In this document: in pieces, positions 1 to 11,304 of the stretch
Layout of the letters: the number at the start of each line of letters is the position of its first letter
Position numbering within the stretch: position 1 is the first letter of the stretch
Origin: Microvirga sp. ACRRW
GTDB taxonomy: Bacteria > Pseudomonadota > Alphaproteobacteria > Rhizobiales > Beijerinckiaceae
Direction: 5' to 3'
NCBI RefSeq assembly: GCF_022346925.1
Contig: NZ_JAKRNJ010000004.1
Coordinates: forward strand, 434,001-498,000
Length of the DNA stretch: 64,000 nucleotides
Program-made: the position numbers and the translations under genes
The notes under the pieces: model-generated
Told to the model about the DNA's origin: nothing
The model's database searches: none
Seen by the model: the letters and a program-made list of their open reading frames with translations, nothing else

Positions 1-1
1 G

Positions 2-634
2 CGCTGCTCGGCGCTTCGCCTGCTCTGCGTGCAGGACGATGTGGCCGACCGCATGATCGAGATGATCGCCGGCAATGCGCGCGAGCTGAAGCTCGGCGAT
101 CCGCGCGATGTATCGGTTCATGTCGGCCCCGTGATCGACCGCGAGGCGAAGGACAAGCTCGATGCGCATATCGAGACGATGAATCGCCAGGCGAAAGTGC
201 ATTATGCGGGCAGCGCGCCCACGACCGGCACCTTCGTCGCGCCGCACATCTTCGAACTGAACAAGCCGCACGATCTGGCGCAAGAAGTGTTCGGCCCGGT
301 GCTGCATGTGGTGCGCTACAAGTCGGGCAAGCTCGAAGAGGTGATCCAGGCCATTGAGGGAACAGGCTACGGCCTGACGCTTGGCGTGCACTCGCGTATC
401 GACGCCACCGTACATCGCATCGTCAACGCACTGTCGGTCGGCAACGTCTACGTGAACCGCAACATGATCGGCGCGGTGGTGGGCGTGCAGCCCTTCGGCG
501 GCCACGGCCTCTCCGGCACCGGCCCGAAGGCAGGCGGCCCGCACTACCTCCTGCGCTTCGCCACTGAGCAGACGGTGACGATCAACACGGCTGCTGCGGG
601 TGGTAATGCGAACCTGATCGCAATGGGTGAGTAA
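2..634 (+). CDS. putA: Bifunctional proline dehydrogenase/P5C dehydrogenase PutA, C-terminal part (5' truncated)
   Basis: Open at the left edge. This is the C-terminal end of the L-glutamate gamma-semialdehyde (P5C) dehydrogenase module, which oxidises P5C to glutamate in proline catabolism. The first codons read RCSALRLLCVQ, matching the aldehyde-dehydrogenase catalytic-cysteine motif (G)QRCSALR, so the frame runs upstream past an apparent GTG at 29. Further ALDH marks are EVFGPVLHVVRY and GGHGLSGTGPKAGGP near the C-terminus, where GTGPKAGGP is typical of PutA rather than of stand-alone dehydrogenases. The C-terminal tail is short. Whether the missing N-terminal part carries the proline dehydrogenase domain cannot be seen, but the family resemblance is to PutA. 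Confidence 0.9.
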   Translation, partial: RCSALRLLCVQDDVADRMIEMIAGNARELKLGDPRDVSVHVGPVIDREAKDKLDAHIETMNRQAKVHYAGSAPTTGTFVAPHIFELNKPHDLAQEVFGPVLHVVRYKSGKLEEVIQAIEGTGYGLTLGVHSRIDATVHRIVNALSVGNVYVNRNMIGAVVGVQPFGGHGLSGTGPKAGGPHYLLRFATEQTVTINTAAAGGNANLIAMGE

Positions 635-660
635 GCATCCCTGATCTGAGATCGACAGAA

Positions 661-691
661 CGAAAGCCCCGGATCACATCCGGGGCTTTCG
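661..691. terminator. Bidirectional intrinsic terminator between putA and the 2H phosphoesterase gene
   Basis: Perfect 14-bp inverted repeat (661-674 against 678-691) with a 3-nt loop. The arms run from an A-rich 5' end through a GC core to a T-rich 3' end, so it can work on both strands. It lies 27 bp after the putA stop and 15 bp from the stop of the convergent gene. Confidence 0.85.
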
Positions 692-705
692 CATTCATGA
701 CACTG

Positions 706-1221
706 TCATGGACCTCTAAATGAAAAGCGTTTCACAGCCTCCCATGGCCCTCCGCGATACCACCAGAGATCCACACCTTGCGCGTGCGCTTGGAACGGCA
801 GGAACGTCTCCGACAGTTCCGTCAGCAGCGCCCTCGCCTTGTGTGGCTCGACGTTGTTCTGCACGGTGACGTGCGGCTGATGCTTCTGCTGGTCTTGCGG
901 CGTGAGCCACTGCGCCCATTCCTGCATGAGACCGCTCCGCAAGTCTCTCAGCTCATCCGATTGCAAGGTGTAAGCGACGCCGCGGCCGAGAGAGCGCAAG
1001 CCCGTTACGCCCAGCGGGAAGCAGGACAGCGCGGAGCATCTGTCCTCGATGAGCGGCTGAATGCTGTCGAGGTACTCGCCCGGCAGATGATGGAACAGCG
1101 TCAGATGCGCGGGGATGAAGTTCCGCTCGGGCGGAAAGTAGCGCCGCCGTTGCTCGTCGAAGAAGGTGAAGGAGCGTTCGTCCAGGGCGAGCGTGAGAAT
1201 GAGCGGCGCGGGCTTGGTCAT
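706..1221 (-). CDS. 2'-5' RNA ligase/2H phosphoesterase family protein
   Basis: 171 aa with two H-x-T motifs, HLTLFHH near residue 39 and HVTVQN near residue 117, which define the 2H phosphoesterase superfamily (ThpR/LigT-like). Members hydrolyse cyclic nucleotide phosphodiesters, and the LigT branch can join 2'-5' RNA ends; the physiological substrate here is unknown. The start ATG follows directly after the U-tract of the atp operon terminator, and no Shine-Dalgarno sequence is visible, so translation may be leaderless or the start may be imperfect. It lies downstream of atpC on the same strand but is probably transcribed separately. Confidence 0.8.
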   Translation of the reverse strand: MTKPAPLILTLALDERSFTFFDEQRRRYFPPERNFIPAHLTLFHHLPGEYLDSIQPLIEDRCSALSCFPLGVTGLRSLGRGVAYTLQSDELRDLRSGLMQEWAQWLTPQDQQKHQPHVTVQNNVEPHKARALLTELSETFLPFQAHAQGVDLWWYRGGPWEAVKRFSFRGP

Positions 1222-1230
1222 GAAAAGAAA

Positions 1231-1250
1231 AACCCGGCCGGAGCCGGGTT
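1231..1250 (-). terminator. Intrinsic terminator of the atp operon
   Basis: Eight-bp GC-rich perfect stem (1231-1238/1243-1250) with a TCCG loop on the minus strand, followed by a TTTTTCTTTT tract. It begins about 8 nt after the atpC stop. The U-tract ends one base before the ATG of the next minus-strand gene. Confidence 0.85.
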
Positions 1251-1258
1251 GTTTCAGA

Positions 1259-1660
1259 TCAGTAGGTCAGCGCCTCTTTGGCTTCGCGCAACTGCGCGAT
1301 GGCCGATTCAGCGGCCTGCCGGGCGATGGGATCGTTGGTGGCATCCCAGGCCATCTCGGCCTGGAGAATTTCCTTGTCCAGGATCTCGTGCGTCAGCTCC
1401 TCGGCGGGAAGAGCGCGCTCGGCGAGAACGGTGAGACCGTTCTGGCTGATATCGGCAAAGCCGCCGCGCACCAGAACGCGTGTCCCATTGCCGGGGGTGC
1501 TGGTGACGACGAGGAAGCCGGTCTTGAGGGTCGTCATCATCGGCGCATGGCCGGCGAGAACCGTCATGTCGCCTTCGCTCGCAGGCAGAACCACCGCGTC
1601 GACGGCGCCGGAGAACAGCACGCGCTCGGGGGAGACGAGTTCGAAGTTGAAGGTGGCCAT
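1259..1660 (-). CDS. atpC: F1 ATP synthase epsilon subunit
   Basis: 133 aa, normal length for the epsilon subunit of the F1 central stalk, which couples rotation to catalysis and inhibits ATP hydrolysis. The N-terminal FNFELVSPERVLFSG and GDMTVLAGHAPMMTTLKTG segments match the epsilon beta-sandwich; the C-terminal helical part is rich in Ala and Glu. It is the last gene of atpHAGDC. It is separated from atpD by a 113-bp spacer holding two hairpins, which may lower its expression relative to alpha and beta. GAGAAG lies upstream of the ATG. Confidence 0.96.
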   Translation of the reverse strand: MATFNFELVSPERVLFSGAVDAVVLPASEGDMTVLAGHAPMMTTLKTGFLVVTSTPGNGTRVLVRGGFADISQNGLTVLAERALPAEELTHEILDKEILQAEMAWDATNDPIARQAAESAIAQLREAKEALTY

Positions 1661-1677
1661 TTGAGCTTCTCGTCAGC

Positions 1678-1700
1678 AGACCGCCCGTTGGAAGCGGTCT
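1678..1700 (-). other. Hairpin just upstream of atpC
   Basis: Seven-bp perfect inverted repeat AGACCGC/GCGGTCT with a 9-nt loop, ending about 18 nt before the atpC start codon. No U-tract follows, so it is more likely an RNA-processing or translation-modulating structure than a terminator. Confidence 0.45.
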
Positions 1701-1732
1701 GGAATCGGTGGAGACAGGCTGGATAAAGCAAT

Positions 1733-1758
1733 CCCGAGGCGTGCGGGCACGCCTCGGG
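1733..1758 (-). other. Strong intercistronic hairpin between atpD and atpC
   Basis: Perfect 11-bp GC-rich stem (1733-1743/1748-1758) with a 4-nt loop, 15 bp after the atpD stop. On the transcribed minus strand it is followed only by ATTGCTTTATCC, a weak U-tract. It could cause partial termination or protect the 3' end of atpD mRNA. Confidence 0.65.
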
Positions 1759-1773
1759 AAAACTCAATTTCAA

Positions 1774-3249
<1,476 letters not shown>

Positions 3250-4122
3250 TCAGAGCGCCTCGGCGCCCGAAATGATTTCGATCAGTTCCTTGGTGATCAT
3301 CGCCTGACGCGACCGGTTGTAGGTCTGCGTCTGCTTCTTGATCATCTCGCCCGCGTTGCGGGTCGCATTGTCCATGGCGCTCATGCGGGCGCCCTGTTCG
3401 GAAGCGGCATTCTCAAGAAGCGCGCGGAAGATCTGCACGGTGAGATTGCGCGGCAGAAGGGTCGCCAGGATCTCGCCTTCCTCGGGCTCGTACTCGTAGA
3501 CCGCATCCGACGAAGTGCCGGTGGCCTCGATCTGAGCCGGGATGATCTGCTGCGCCGTCGGGATCTGCGCGATCACCGAGCGGAAGCGCGAGTAGAACAG
3601 CGTCGCGACGTCGAACTCGCCGGCCTCGAAGAGGCTGAAGATCTTCTGCGCGATCTGATCCGCGTTCTCGAAACCGATCTGACGCACGGAGCGCAGGTCG
3701 ATCAGCTCGATGATGTTCTGGGCGAACTGGCGACGAAGAATATCGTAGCCCTTCTTGCCCACGCAGATGATCTTGACCGTCTTGCCCTCGGCCAGAAGCC
3801 GGTTGGCATGATCGCGCGCAAGACGCGCGATCGATGAGTTGAATGCGCCGCACAGGCCGCGCTCGGCCGTGCAGACGATCAGGAGGTGAACCTGATCGGC
3901 GCCCGTGCCGGCCAGCAGACGCGGCGTCTCGGGACCGACAGTGATGCCGGACGCGAGGTTGCCGAGCACCACGGACATGCGCTCCGCATAAGGACGAGCG
4001 GCTTCCGCCGCGGTCTGCGCGCGGCGCAGCTTCGCGGCGGCCACCATCTGCATGGCCTTGGTGATCTTCTGCGTCGCCTTGACCGAGGCGATGCGGTTAC
4101 GAAGGTCTTTCAAGCTCGGCAT
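3250..4122 (-). CDS. atpG: F1 ATP synthase gamma subunit
   Basis: 290 aa, the central rotor shaft of F1. The N-terminal coiled-coil helix [20 protein letters not shown] and the C-terminal helix with [13 protein letters not shown] and [13 protein letters not shown] are the conserved rotor segments. The middle carries the usual Rossmann-like domain. Length is normal. It is third in the atpHAGDC order, 53 bp downstream of atpA. Confidence 0.98.
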   Translation of the reverse strand: MPSLKDLRNRIASVKATQKITKAMQMVAAAKLRRAQTAAEAARPYAERMSVVLGNLASGITVGPETPRLLAGTGADQVHLLIVCTAERGLCGAFNSSIARLARDHANRLLAEGKTVKIICVGKKGYDILRRQFAQNIIELIDLRSVRQIGFENADQIAQKIFSLFEAGEFDVATLFYSRFRSVIAQIPTAQQIIPAQIEATGTSSDAVYEYEPEEGEILATLLPRNLTVQIFRALLENAASEQGARMSAMDNATRNAGEMIKKQTQTYNRSRQAMITKELIEIISGAEAL

Positions 4123-4175
4123 CGAGCAGCCCTACCTCTCCGGTATCCCGGTTCGATCTACGAGAACGTCAGTCT

Positions 4176-5704
<1,529 letters not shown>

Positions 5705-5705
<1 letters not shown>

Positions 5706-6277
5706 CAGCGGACCTCTTTCATCGCAAGACGAATGGAATTGAGTTTGGTGCGCACCGAGGCATCCACCATGCGGGAGCCCATCTTCACGATGAGGCCGCC
5801 GATGAGGCTCGGGTCGATTTTGACGTCCACGGAGACGTCAGCCTTGGCGACGTCGCGCAGCGCCGCCTTGATTTCGGTGAGAACGGCGTCCGACGGCGTT
5901 TCCGCCAGGATCACCTGAGCCCGGACGATGCCCTTCGCGTCGGACACGAGGTCCTGATACGCGCGGATCATGTCGGGCAAAGCGAAGAGGCGGCGCTTGG
6001 ACGCCACCAGACGGATGAAGTTGCCCGTCAGGCCCGAGATGCCAGCCTTGGACAGGAGGGCATCCATCGCGCGGGATTGTTCTTCAGCCGTGAAAACAGG
6101 GTTACGGATCAGGCGCTGCAGGTCTTCGCTGCCTCGGATCAGCTGATCGAAGCGGCCGAGATCGCCGGCGACGGCATCCACGGAATTCGCTTCCCGAGCA
6201 AGCTCGAACAGCGCCGAGGCATAGCGCAACGCTACGCCTGACAGGAGGGGGCCTTCTTGGGAGCCGCTTTGCGCCAC
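5705..6277 (-). CDS. atpH: F1 ATP synthase delta subunit (OSCP)
   Basis: 190 aa, peripheral-stalk subunit linking F1 to FO. The N-terminal six-helix domain starts at [13 protein letters not shown]; the conserved C-terminal [20 protein letters not shown] is present. The start codon is GTG with GAGAGA upstream. It is first in the F1 operon. FO genes are not in the window, which is normal for alphaproteobacteria, where atpIBEF lies elsewhere. The 207 bp upstream must hold the operon promoter, but I see no clear -35/-10 pair. Confidence 0.96.
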
Positions 6278-6484
6278 GTAATCGTCTCTCTCAAGTTACG
6301 GGTCTCGGACCGGGAAAGCGCTTAAGCTCTCGGGAAACCCGTCAGGTCGATGGAAGTGAGCCTGCGGCAGGACCGTCTCCGCCTCCAGGCGGGGGTGCAC
6401 TAGCATGGGTTTTCCTGGGGCGCAAGGCGAGCTGGGCGGAGAGCGGCCCGTAAAAAGCCGCTGAGGCCACGCCAGGGTTAAGGA

Positions 6485-7045
6485 TCACAGTTCCAGGACG
6501 GCAACCTCGCAATTGCCGAGAGACTTGCCCACAAGCCGGCTGAAGAACAGGCCGTGGCCCACAACCGCGATCATCCGCTCCGGCCGCGCCTTCAGCCAGC
6601 CCCGGAATTCCTCCACCCGGCCCTCGAAAATGTGACCGGGCTCACAGGCGAATCCGCGCGGGTCCCGCTCTCCCTCGTCGTGCCACCAGACCTCGTTCAA
6701 GTGATCAAAGGAGAGATGCGGGAAATCTCGGGCGAGCAAGGCCGGGGCACGCCCCACGTCGCAGCTGCTCTCCAGATGCTCCCGATGCAGGCATTCGATG
6801 TGAATCGGAGGCTTGGCCGGGTGTTCCCCAAACAGGCCCAAGGTGGTCTGGATCGCCCGGGTCAGGGGCGAGGTCACGATCAATTCATAGGCATGCTGAC
6901 ACAACTCGGGCGCCCGCTCGGCCACCTGCCGAAGGCCAAGCTCGGTGAGCGGGGCATCGAAATGCAGCGGATCCTCGCCGGTCTCGGCGAAATGGGCATT
7001 GAAGGTCGATTGGCCGTGGCGAATGCAGTGAACGATCTTGGACAT
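6485..7045 (-). CDS. Histidine phosphatase (phosphoglycerate mutase-like) family protein
   Basis: 186 aa from the chosen ATG at 7045; an ATG at 7141 would add 32 residues with no family resemblance. GAGGAG lies about 12 nt before 7045. The RHG motif (IRHGQSTFN) near residue 9 supplies the phospho-accepting histidine, TSPLTRAIQT gives the conserved arginine, and VVGHGLFF gives the second catalytic histidine. The family comprises phosphatases and mutases; the substrate here is unknown. It lies upstream of, and co-directional with, the atp operon. Confidence 0.85.
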   Translation of the reverse strand: MSKIVHCIRHGQSTFNAHFAETGEDPLHFDAPLTELGLRQVAERAPELCQHAYELIVTSPLTRAIQTTLGLFGEHPAKPPIHIECLHREHLESSCDVGRAPALLARDFPHLSFDHLNEVWWHDEGERDPRGFACEPGHIFEGRVEEFRGWLKARPERMIAVVGHGLFFSRLVGKSLGNCEVAVLEL

Positions 7046-7199
7046 GCGGGTCTTGAGGCTCCTCTCGGCCGCTATCGACCACAGAATCGCGTTTCCGTCG
7101 ACCCGGATGAGGTAGTCGGCCGCACCTGTGCCTTTGCGCACTTGAGAAGTCGGACCCGAACCCCACCCTTAACGAAAGGTTAACCCCGGGAGATGTCCC

Positions 7200-7421
7200 A
7201 TGCGCTTGTTCACGGCCTTCACATTGCTCGCGCTTGGCCTGTTCTGGAGCTACCCCTTTCTTGCTCCGGAGCTGGAGAAGGCCACCCGGCCTCAGGTCAC
7301 CCGCGCTCCACGCGGCGGGGAGCCCGTTCTCGTGCTCGCGCCGAAGGAGTTCCGCGTGCCGGCGGTCGAGACGACCGCGTCCGTCAATCTTACAGAAAGC
7401 TCTGAGGATCCACGTCAATAG
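7200..7421 (+). CDS. Small putative secreted or membrane-anchored hypothetical protein
   Basis: 73 aa, not recognised. The N-terminus MRLFTAFTLLALGLFWSYPF looks like a signal peptide or anchor; the rest is Pro/Thr-rich with no cysteine. GGGAG lies 7 nt before the ATG, which favours real translation. It occupies the gap between the phosphatase and priA and overlaps the 3' end of the convergent priA by 32 bp. Confidence 0.5.
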   Translation: MRLFTAFTLLALGLFWSYPFLAPELEKATRPQVTRAPRGGEPVLVLAPKEFRVPAVETTASVNLTESSEDPRQ

Positions 7422-9552
7422 AAACGCGGGTATTGCCCCTCACCTTTGGGCAGCGGGAGAGCCAGGAGCGCAAGTAAGCTTGCAGGTCCACCTCCCGCTC
7501 CGTCTTCACCAGCAATCGATAGCGATAGCGGCCACGGATCAGAGCCAAGGGGGCCTCGGCGGGGCCGAGTACCATGACCCCGGGCGGCGGCTCCGTCACC
7601 AGGGCCATGGCCCGGGCATGGGCCTCGGCTACCTCCCGCTCCTCGGCTGAAACAATGAGAGATGCAAGCCGACCGAAGGGCGGCAGCCCTGCCATCTCGC
7701 GGACCCGGGTCTCCTCCTCGTAGAATCGCTCCGCATCGCCCGAGACGAGCGCCGCGATCACCGGATGGTCCGGCTGCCAGGTCTGGACGAGAGCCCGCCC
7801 CGGCTTTTCGCCGCGCCCGGCGCGGCCCGTGACCTGCTGGAGCATTTGGAAGGTGCGCTCGGCGGCACGGGGATCGCCGGAGGTCAGGCCGATATCGGCA
7901 TCGAGTACGCCGACCAGCGTCATGAGCGGGAAGTTGTGCCCCTTAGCCACGAGCTGCGTGCCGATGACGATGTCGACCTCGCCTGCCGCAATGGATGCAA
8001 GCTCCGTCCGCAGCCTCTCGGTGCCGCCGGGAAAGTCGCTGGAGAGGACGATGACGCGCTTGTCCGGAAAAAGCTCTGTCACCTCTTCCGCGATTCGCTC
8101 CACGCCGGGACCGCAGGGCACGAGCGAATCGACGCTGCCGCATTCCACACAGGCCTGCGGGGTGCGCTCTACGTGTCCGCAATGGTGGCAGACGAGGGAG
8201 CGGCGGAAGCGATGCTCCACCAGCCAGGCCGAGCAGTTGGGGCATTCGTAGCGATGCGCGCAATTGCGGCACAGAGTGAGGGGCGCATAGCCGCGCCGGT
8301 TGAGGAAGAGCAGCGCCTGCTCGCCGCGCCCAACCGTCTCCTCAACGGAATGCACGAGTGAGGGCGAGAGCCAGCGGCCTTTCGGGATCTGCTCCTTACG
8401 CAGATCGACGGAGCGGATCTGCGGCATGGAGCGTCCGCCGAAACGCTCGGGCAGTTTCACATGGCGATAGCGCCCGCGCTCCACATTCACGCGGCTCTCG
8501 ATGGAGGGCGTGGCTGAGGCGAGCACCACCATGGCGTTCTCGATCTTGCCGCGCACCACCGCCATGTCGCGGGCGTGGTAATGCACGCCGTCATCCTGCT
8601 TGTAGGCCGTCTCGTGCTCCTCATCGACCACGATGAGGGAGAGATCCTGATAGGGCAGAAACAAAGCCGAGCGCGCACCCGCGATCACCTTCACCTCGCC
8701 GGACGCAATCGCCGCATAGAGGCGCTCGCGCTTGCGGCCCGTCACGCCCGAATGCCAGGTGGCAGGCTTGACGCCGAAGCGGGCGGCGAATCGGTCAAGG
8801 AACTGGGCGGTGAGCGCGATTTCCGGCATGAGGATCAGCGCCTGCCGGCCCTGCCGCACGGCCTCGGCCACCGCCTCGAAATACACTTCCGTCTTGCCCG
8901 AGCCCGTGACGCCCTCCAGCAGGATCACGGGCGGATGCTCCTCGCCCATGGCAGCGACGAGCTCTTTCGCCGCATCGCCCTGACCGTCGGACAACGTGGT
9001 GTCGCCGAAATCGGGTTTGGGCAGACCCGCCACCGGCTCCTGCAACAGAGCGAGGGTTTCAAGGACGCCTTCGTCGATCAAACCGTCGATGACGCCGCTG
9101 CTGACGCCCGCGGCATGGGCGAGCTCGCTTTTCAAGCGCACGACACCGTCCCGCGCCGCCTCGATCACCTTCTGCCGCGCGGGCGTCATGCGCTTCGGAA
9201 AATTCTCGGTGAGTTTCACGCCGACACGCACGACCTCCGAACGGTCGGGATCGGGAAACTTCAGGCTCATGGCCAGCGCCGAGCCCTTGGGCGCCAGCGT
9301 GTACCAGGACACCCAATCGAGAAACTTGCGCATCTTCGGGGAAAGGTTCGGCCCTTCGAGAGCGCCGGTCACCTTCTTGAAATTGGCGCCCTGCCCTTCG
9401 CGCAATCCCCAGACCACGCCCGCCACCTCGCGGGTCGCGAGCGGCACCTGCACCACATCGCCCTCCTCGAGCGCAAGGTCGTCCGGCACGGCATAGGAAT
9501 AGGCCGTGTCCAGCGCCAGCGGGATGAGGACATCGGCGATCTTGGAGGCCAT
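7390..9552 (-). CDS. priA: Primosomal protein N' (replication restart helicase PriA)
   Basis: 720 aa. A 3'-5' DNA helicase that recognises stalled forks and reloads DnaB. The N-terminal 3'-DNA-binding domain begins at ADVLIPLALDTAYSY. The helicase core has Walker A TGSGKTEVY, motif II DEEH and motif VI QVTGRAGRG. Between the helicase lobes lie the paired zinc-binding cysteines (CRNCAHRYECPNC and CHHCGHVERTPQACVECGS). Length fits the family. It is monocistronic here, divergent from nothing obvious and convergent with the small ORF at 7200. Confidence 0.97.
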   Translation of the reverse strand: MASKIADVLIPLALDTAYSYAVPDDLALEEGDVVQVPLATREVAGVVWGLREGQGANFKKVTGALEGPNLSPKMRKFLDWVSWYTLAPKGSALAMSLKFPDPDRSEVVRVGVKLTENFPKRMTPARQKVIEAARDGVVRLKSELAHAAGVSSGVIDGLIDEGVLETLALLQEPVAGLPKPDFGDTTLSDGQGDAAKELVAAMGEEHPPVILLEGVTGSGKTEVYFEAVAEAVRQGRQALILMPEIALTAQFLDRFAARFGVKPATWHSGVTGRKRERLYAAIASGEVKVIAGARSALFLPYQDLSLIVVDEEHETAYKQDDGVHYHARDMAVVRGKIENAMVVLASATPSIESRVNVERGRYRHVKLPERFGGRSMPQIRSVDLRKEQIPKGRWLSPSLVHSVEETVGRGEQALLFLNRRGYAPLTLCRNCAHRYECPNCSAWLVEHRFRRSLVCHHCGHVERTPQACVECGSVDSLVPCGPGVERIAEEVTELFPDKRVIVLSSDFPGGTERLRTELASIAAGEVDIVIGTQLVAKGHNFPLMTLVGVLDADIGLTSGDPRAAERTFQMLQQVTGRAGRGEKPGRALVQTWQPDHPVIAALVSGDAERFYEEETRVREMAGLPPFGRLASLIVSAEEREVAEAHARAMALVTEPPPGVMVLGPAEAPLALIRGRYRYRLLVKTEREVDLQAYLRSWLSRCPKVRGNTRVSIDVDPQSFL

Positions 9553-9591
9553 CAGGAAGCGAACATGTCCATCGAGTGCATGAGGAGATGC

Positions 9592-10212
9592 TTAGACCCG
9601 ATTTTGCCGCTCGAAAGCAAGCTTGGTCCACGTCACATCCTGGCGACCCAATGCATCACCGAACTCATCAGCTCGCAGAAGCACAAGACCGTTGCTCTTC
9701 GCAGCGATGATCAAGGGCTCGATCGGAATGGGGAACATCCGACGCCCCGGAGGAATGGGACCTTTTCTCACGGTCATGAACAGGCGTCCGCCCGGAGCGA
9801 GAAGATCTATGATGCGCGGAAGGGATTTGGCACGCTCCTCCTCGTCGAGATGCATCCACACCGCCGTCATCACGATGAGATCGAAACGGGTTCCTCCCGC
9901 AAGAAGCCCGGCGAGATCGGGCAAAGCGTCATCCGTCCACGTAATGGCGGGATCGGGATGCAGACGCTGCGCATGAGCGCGCAGCTCCGCCGTGGGTTCC
10001 GCCGCATGAACGCGAAATCCCCTTGCCGCAAGTGCCGCAGCATCCCGACCGGTTCCCGCGCCGATGTCCAGGGCATGCCCCCTTTCAGGCAGAAGATCGA
10101 GAAGCGGCTGATAGACATCCTCAAAGGTGATGCTCTCATAGGAATCAACCAGCGAATCGGCTTCCTCGGCATAGCCTGCAATGCTCGGGATGAGTTTCGC
10201 TTCGGTTTTCAC
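9592..10212 (-). CDS. Class I SAM-dependent methyltransferase
   Basis: About 206 aa from the GTG at 10212, which has GGGAG 6 nt upstream. ATGs at 10239 and 10275 extend the frame but have no ribosome binding site. Motif I is ALDIGAGTGRDAAALAA, the acidic ribose-binding position lies in VHAAEPT, and motif IV/post-motif is FDLIVMTAVWMHL. The acceptor substrate is unknown. It overlaps no gene and is divergent from xerC, whose GTG lies about 100 bp away. Confidence 0.85.
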   Translation of the reverse strand: MKTEAKLIPSIAGYAEEADSLVDSYESITFEDVYQPLLDLLPERGHALDIGAGTGRDAAALAARGFRVHAAEPTAELRAHAQRLHPDPAITWTDDALPDLAGLLAGGTRFDLIVMTAVWMHLDEEERAKSLPRIIDLLAPGGRLFMTVRKGPIPPGRRMFPIPIEPLIIAAKSNGLVLLRADEFGDALGRQDVTWTKLAFERQNRV

Positions 10213-10308
10213 GCTATTCTCCCAGACTGTCCCGGACATTATCCAGTTTATCAGAGTGTTTCCTGCCGGCTTCATCTTTTGGCAAGGCCACGAGAGGAGA
10301 ATGCGGAT

Positions 10309-11304
10309 GTGACCAGCACCAAGCCGCAACCATCTGCCCTCGATCTTGTCCTGCCTGGCGCGGAGGATACCCGCCGGGAGGTGATGGCGTGGCTTCAATC
10401 CCTCGCCAAGGAGCGCAGGCTCTCCCCGAAGACGGTGGAGGCCTATGCCCGGGACATCCGGCAATTCCTCGCCTTTCTCACCGAGCATCTCGGCGAGAAC
10501 CCCACGATCAAGGGCGTGCTGGGATTGAAGCCCCTCGATATCCGCTCGTTCCTGGCCGCGCGCCGCATGAATTCCGTAGGGAGCCGCTCGCTCATGCGTC
10601 AGCTCGCGGCCCTTCGCTCCTTCGCGCGCCATCTTGAGCGGGAGGGCCACGGCACCGCCTCGGCCTTTGCTGCGATTCGCACCCCGAAGGTAGAGAAGAA
10701 TCTGCCGCGTCCCCTCTCCGCCTCCTCGGCTGTCGCGGTGACGGACAAGGAAACGCGCGCCTCCGCAGACCGCAAACCCTGGATTCTCGCACGCGACGCC
10801 GCCGTGCTCTCCCTGCTCTACGGCGCGGGGCTTCGTATCTCCGAGGCGCTTGGTCTTCAACGACGCGATGCGCCCGTCAACGGCATCGATTCGATCACGG
10901 TAACGGGCAAGGGCGGCAAGATGCGCAGCGTGCCCGTGATCCCGGCGATCCAGCAAGCTGTCGAGGACTACCTGCATCTCTGCCCCTATGCGATCCCGCC
11001 GGAAGGCCCGCTCTTCGTCGGTGCGCGTGGCGGACCGCTTTCGCCGCGCATCATTCAGCTGGCTGTCGAGGAGCTGCGCGGCGCGCTCGGCTTGCCCGAT
11101 AGCGCGACGCCCCATGCCTTGCGCCATTCCTTTGCGACGCATCTTCTCGCCAAGGGCGGCGACCTGCGCGGCATTCAGGAGTTGCTCGGCCACGCCTCCT
11201 TGTCGACGACGCAACTTTATACCAAGGTGGATGCAGCCCGGCTCATGGAAGCCGTTGAAGCAGCGCATCCGGCTTTCCGGAGAAAACGACAAGAGACGGC
11301 ATGA
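10309..11304 (+). CDS. xerC: Tyrosine recombinase XerC
   Basis: 331 aa from GTG 10309, preceded by GAGAGGAG; the open frame continues far upstream without family resemblance. The N-terminal SAM-like core-binding domain (LSPKTVEAYARDIRQF) is followed by the catalytic domain with all expected residues: Arg in GAGLRISEAL, Lys in TGKGGKMRSV, HALRHSFATHLL, the second His in LGHASLSTTQ, and nucleophile Tyr in LYTKV. XerC with XerD resolves chromosome dimers at dif. The length and RKHRHY set favour XerC over a phage integrase. Its stop overlaps the next start (ATGA). Confidence 0.93.
   Translation: MTSTKPQPSALDLVLPGAEDTRREVMAWLQSLAKERRLSPKTVEAYARDIRQFLAFLTEHLGENPTIKGVLGLKPLDIRSFLAARRMNSVGSRSLMRQLAALRSFARHLEREGHGTASAFAAIRTPKVEKNLPRPLSASSAVAVTDKETRASADRKPWILARDAAVLSLLYGAGLRISEALGLQRRDAPVNGIDSITVTGKGGKMRSVPVIPAIQQAVEDYLHLCPYAIPPEGPLFVGARGGPLSPRIIQLAVEELRGALGLPDSATPHALRHSFATHLLAKGGDLRGIQELLGHASLSTTQLYTKVDAARLMEAVEAAHPAFRRKRQETA

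Noticed and set aside
6442..6462. AGCGGC...GCCGCT hairpin after the histidine phosphatase
   Set aside because: Six-bp stem with 9-nt loop and no U-tract on the transcribed strand; not listed as a terminator.
8575..10308. Long N-terminal extension in frame with xerC
   Set aside because: It lies antisense to priA and the methyltransferase; XerC similarity begins at GTG 10309, which has a ribosome binding site.
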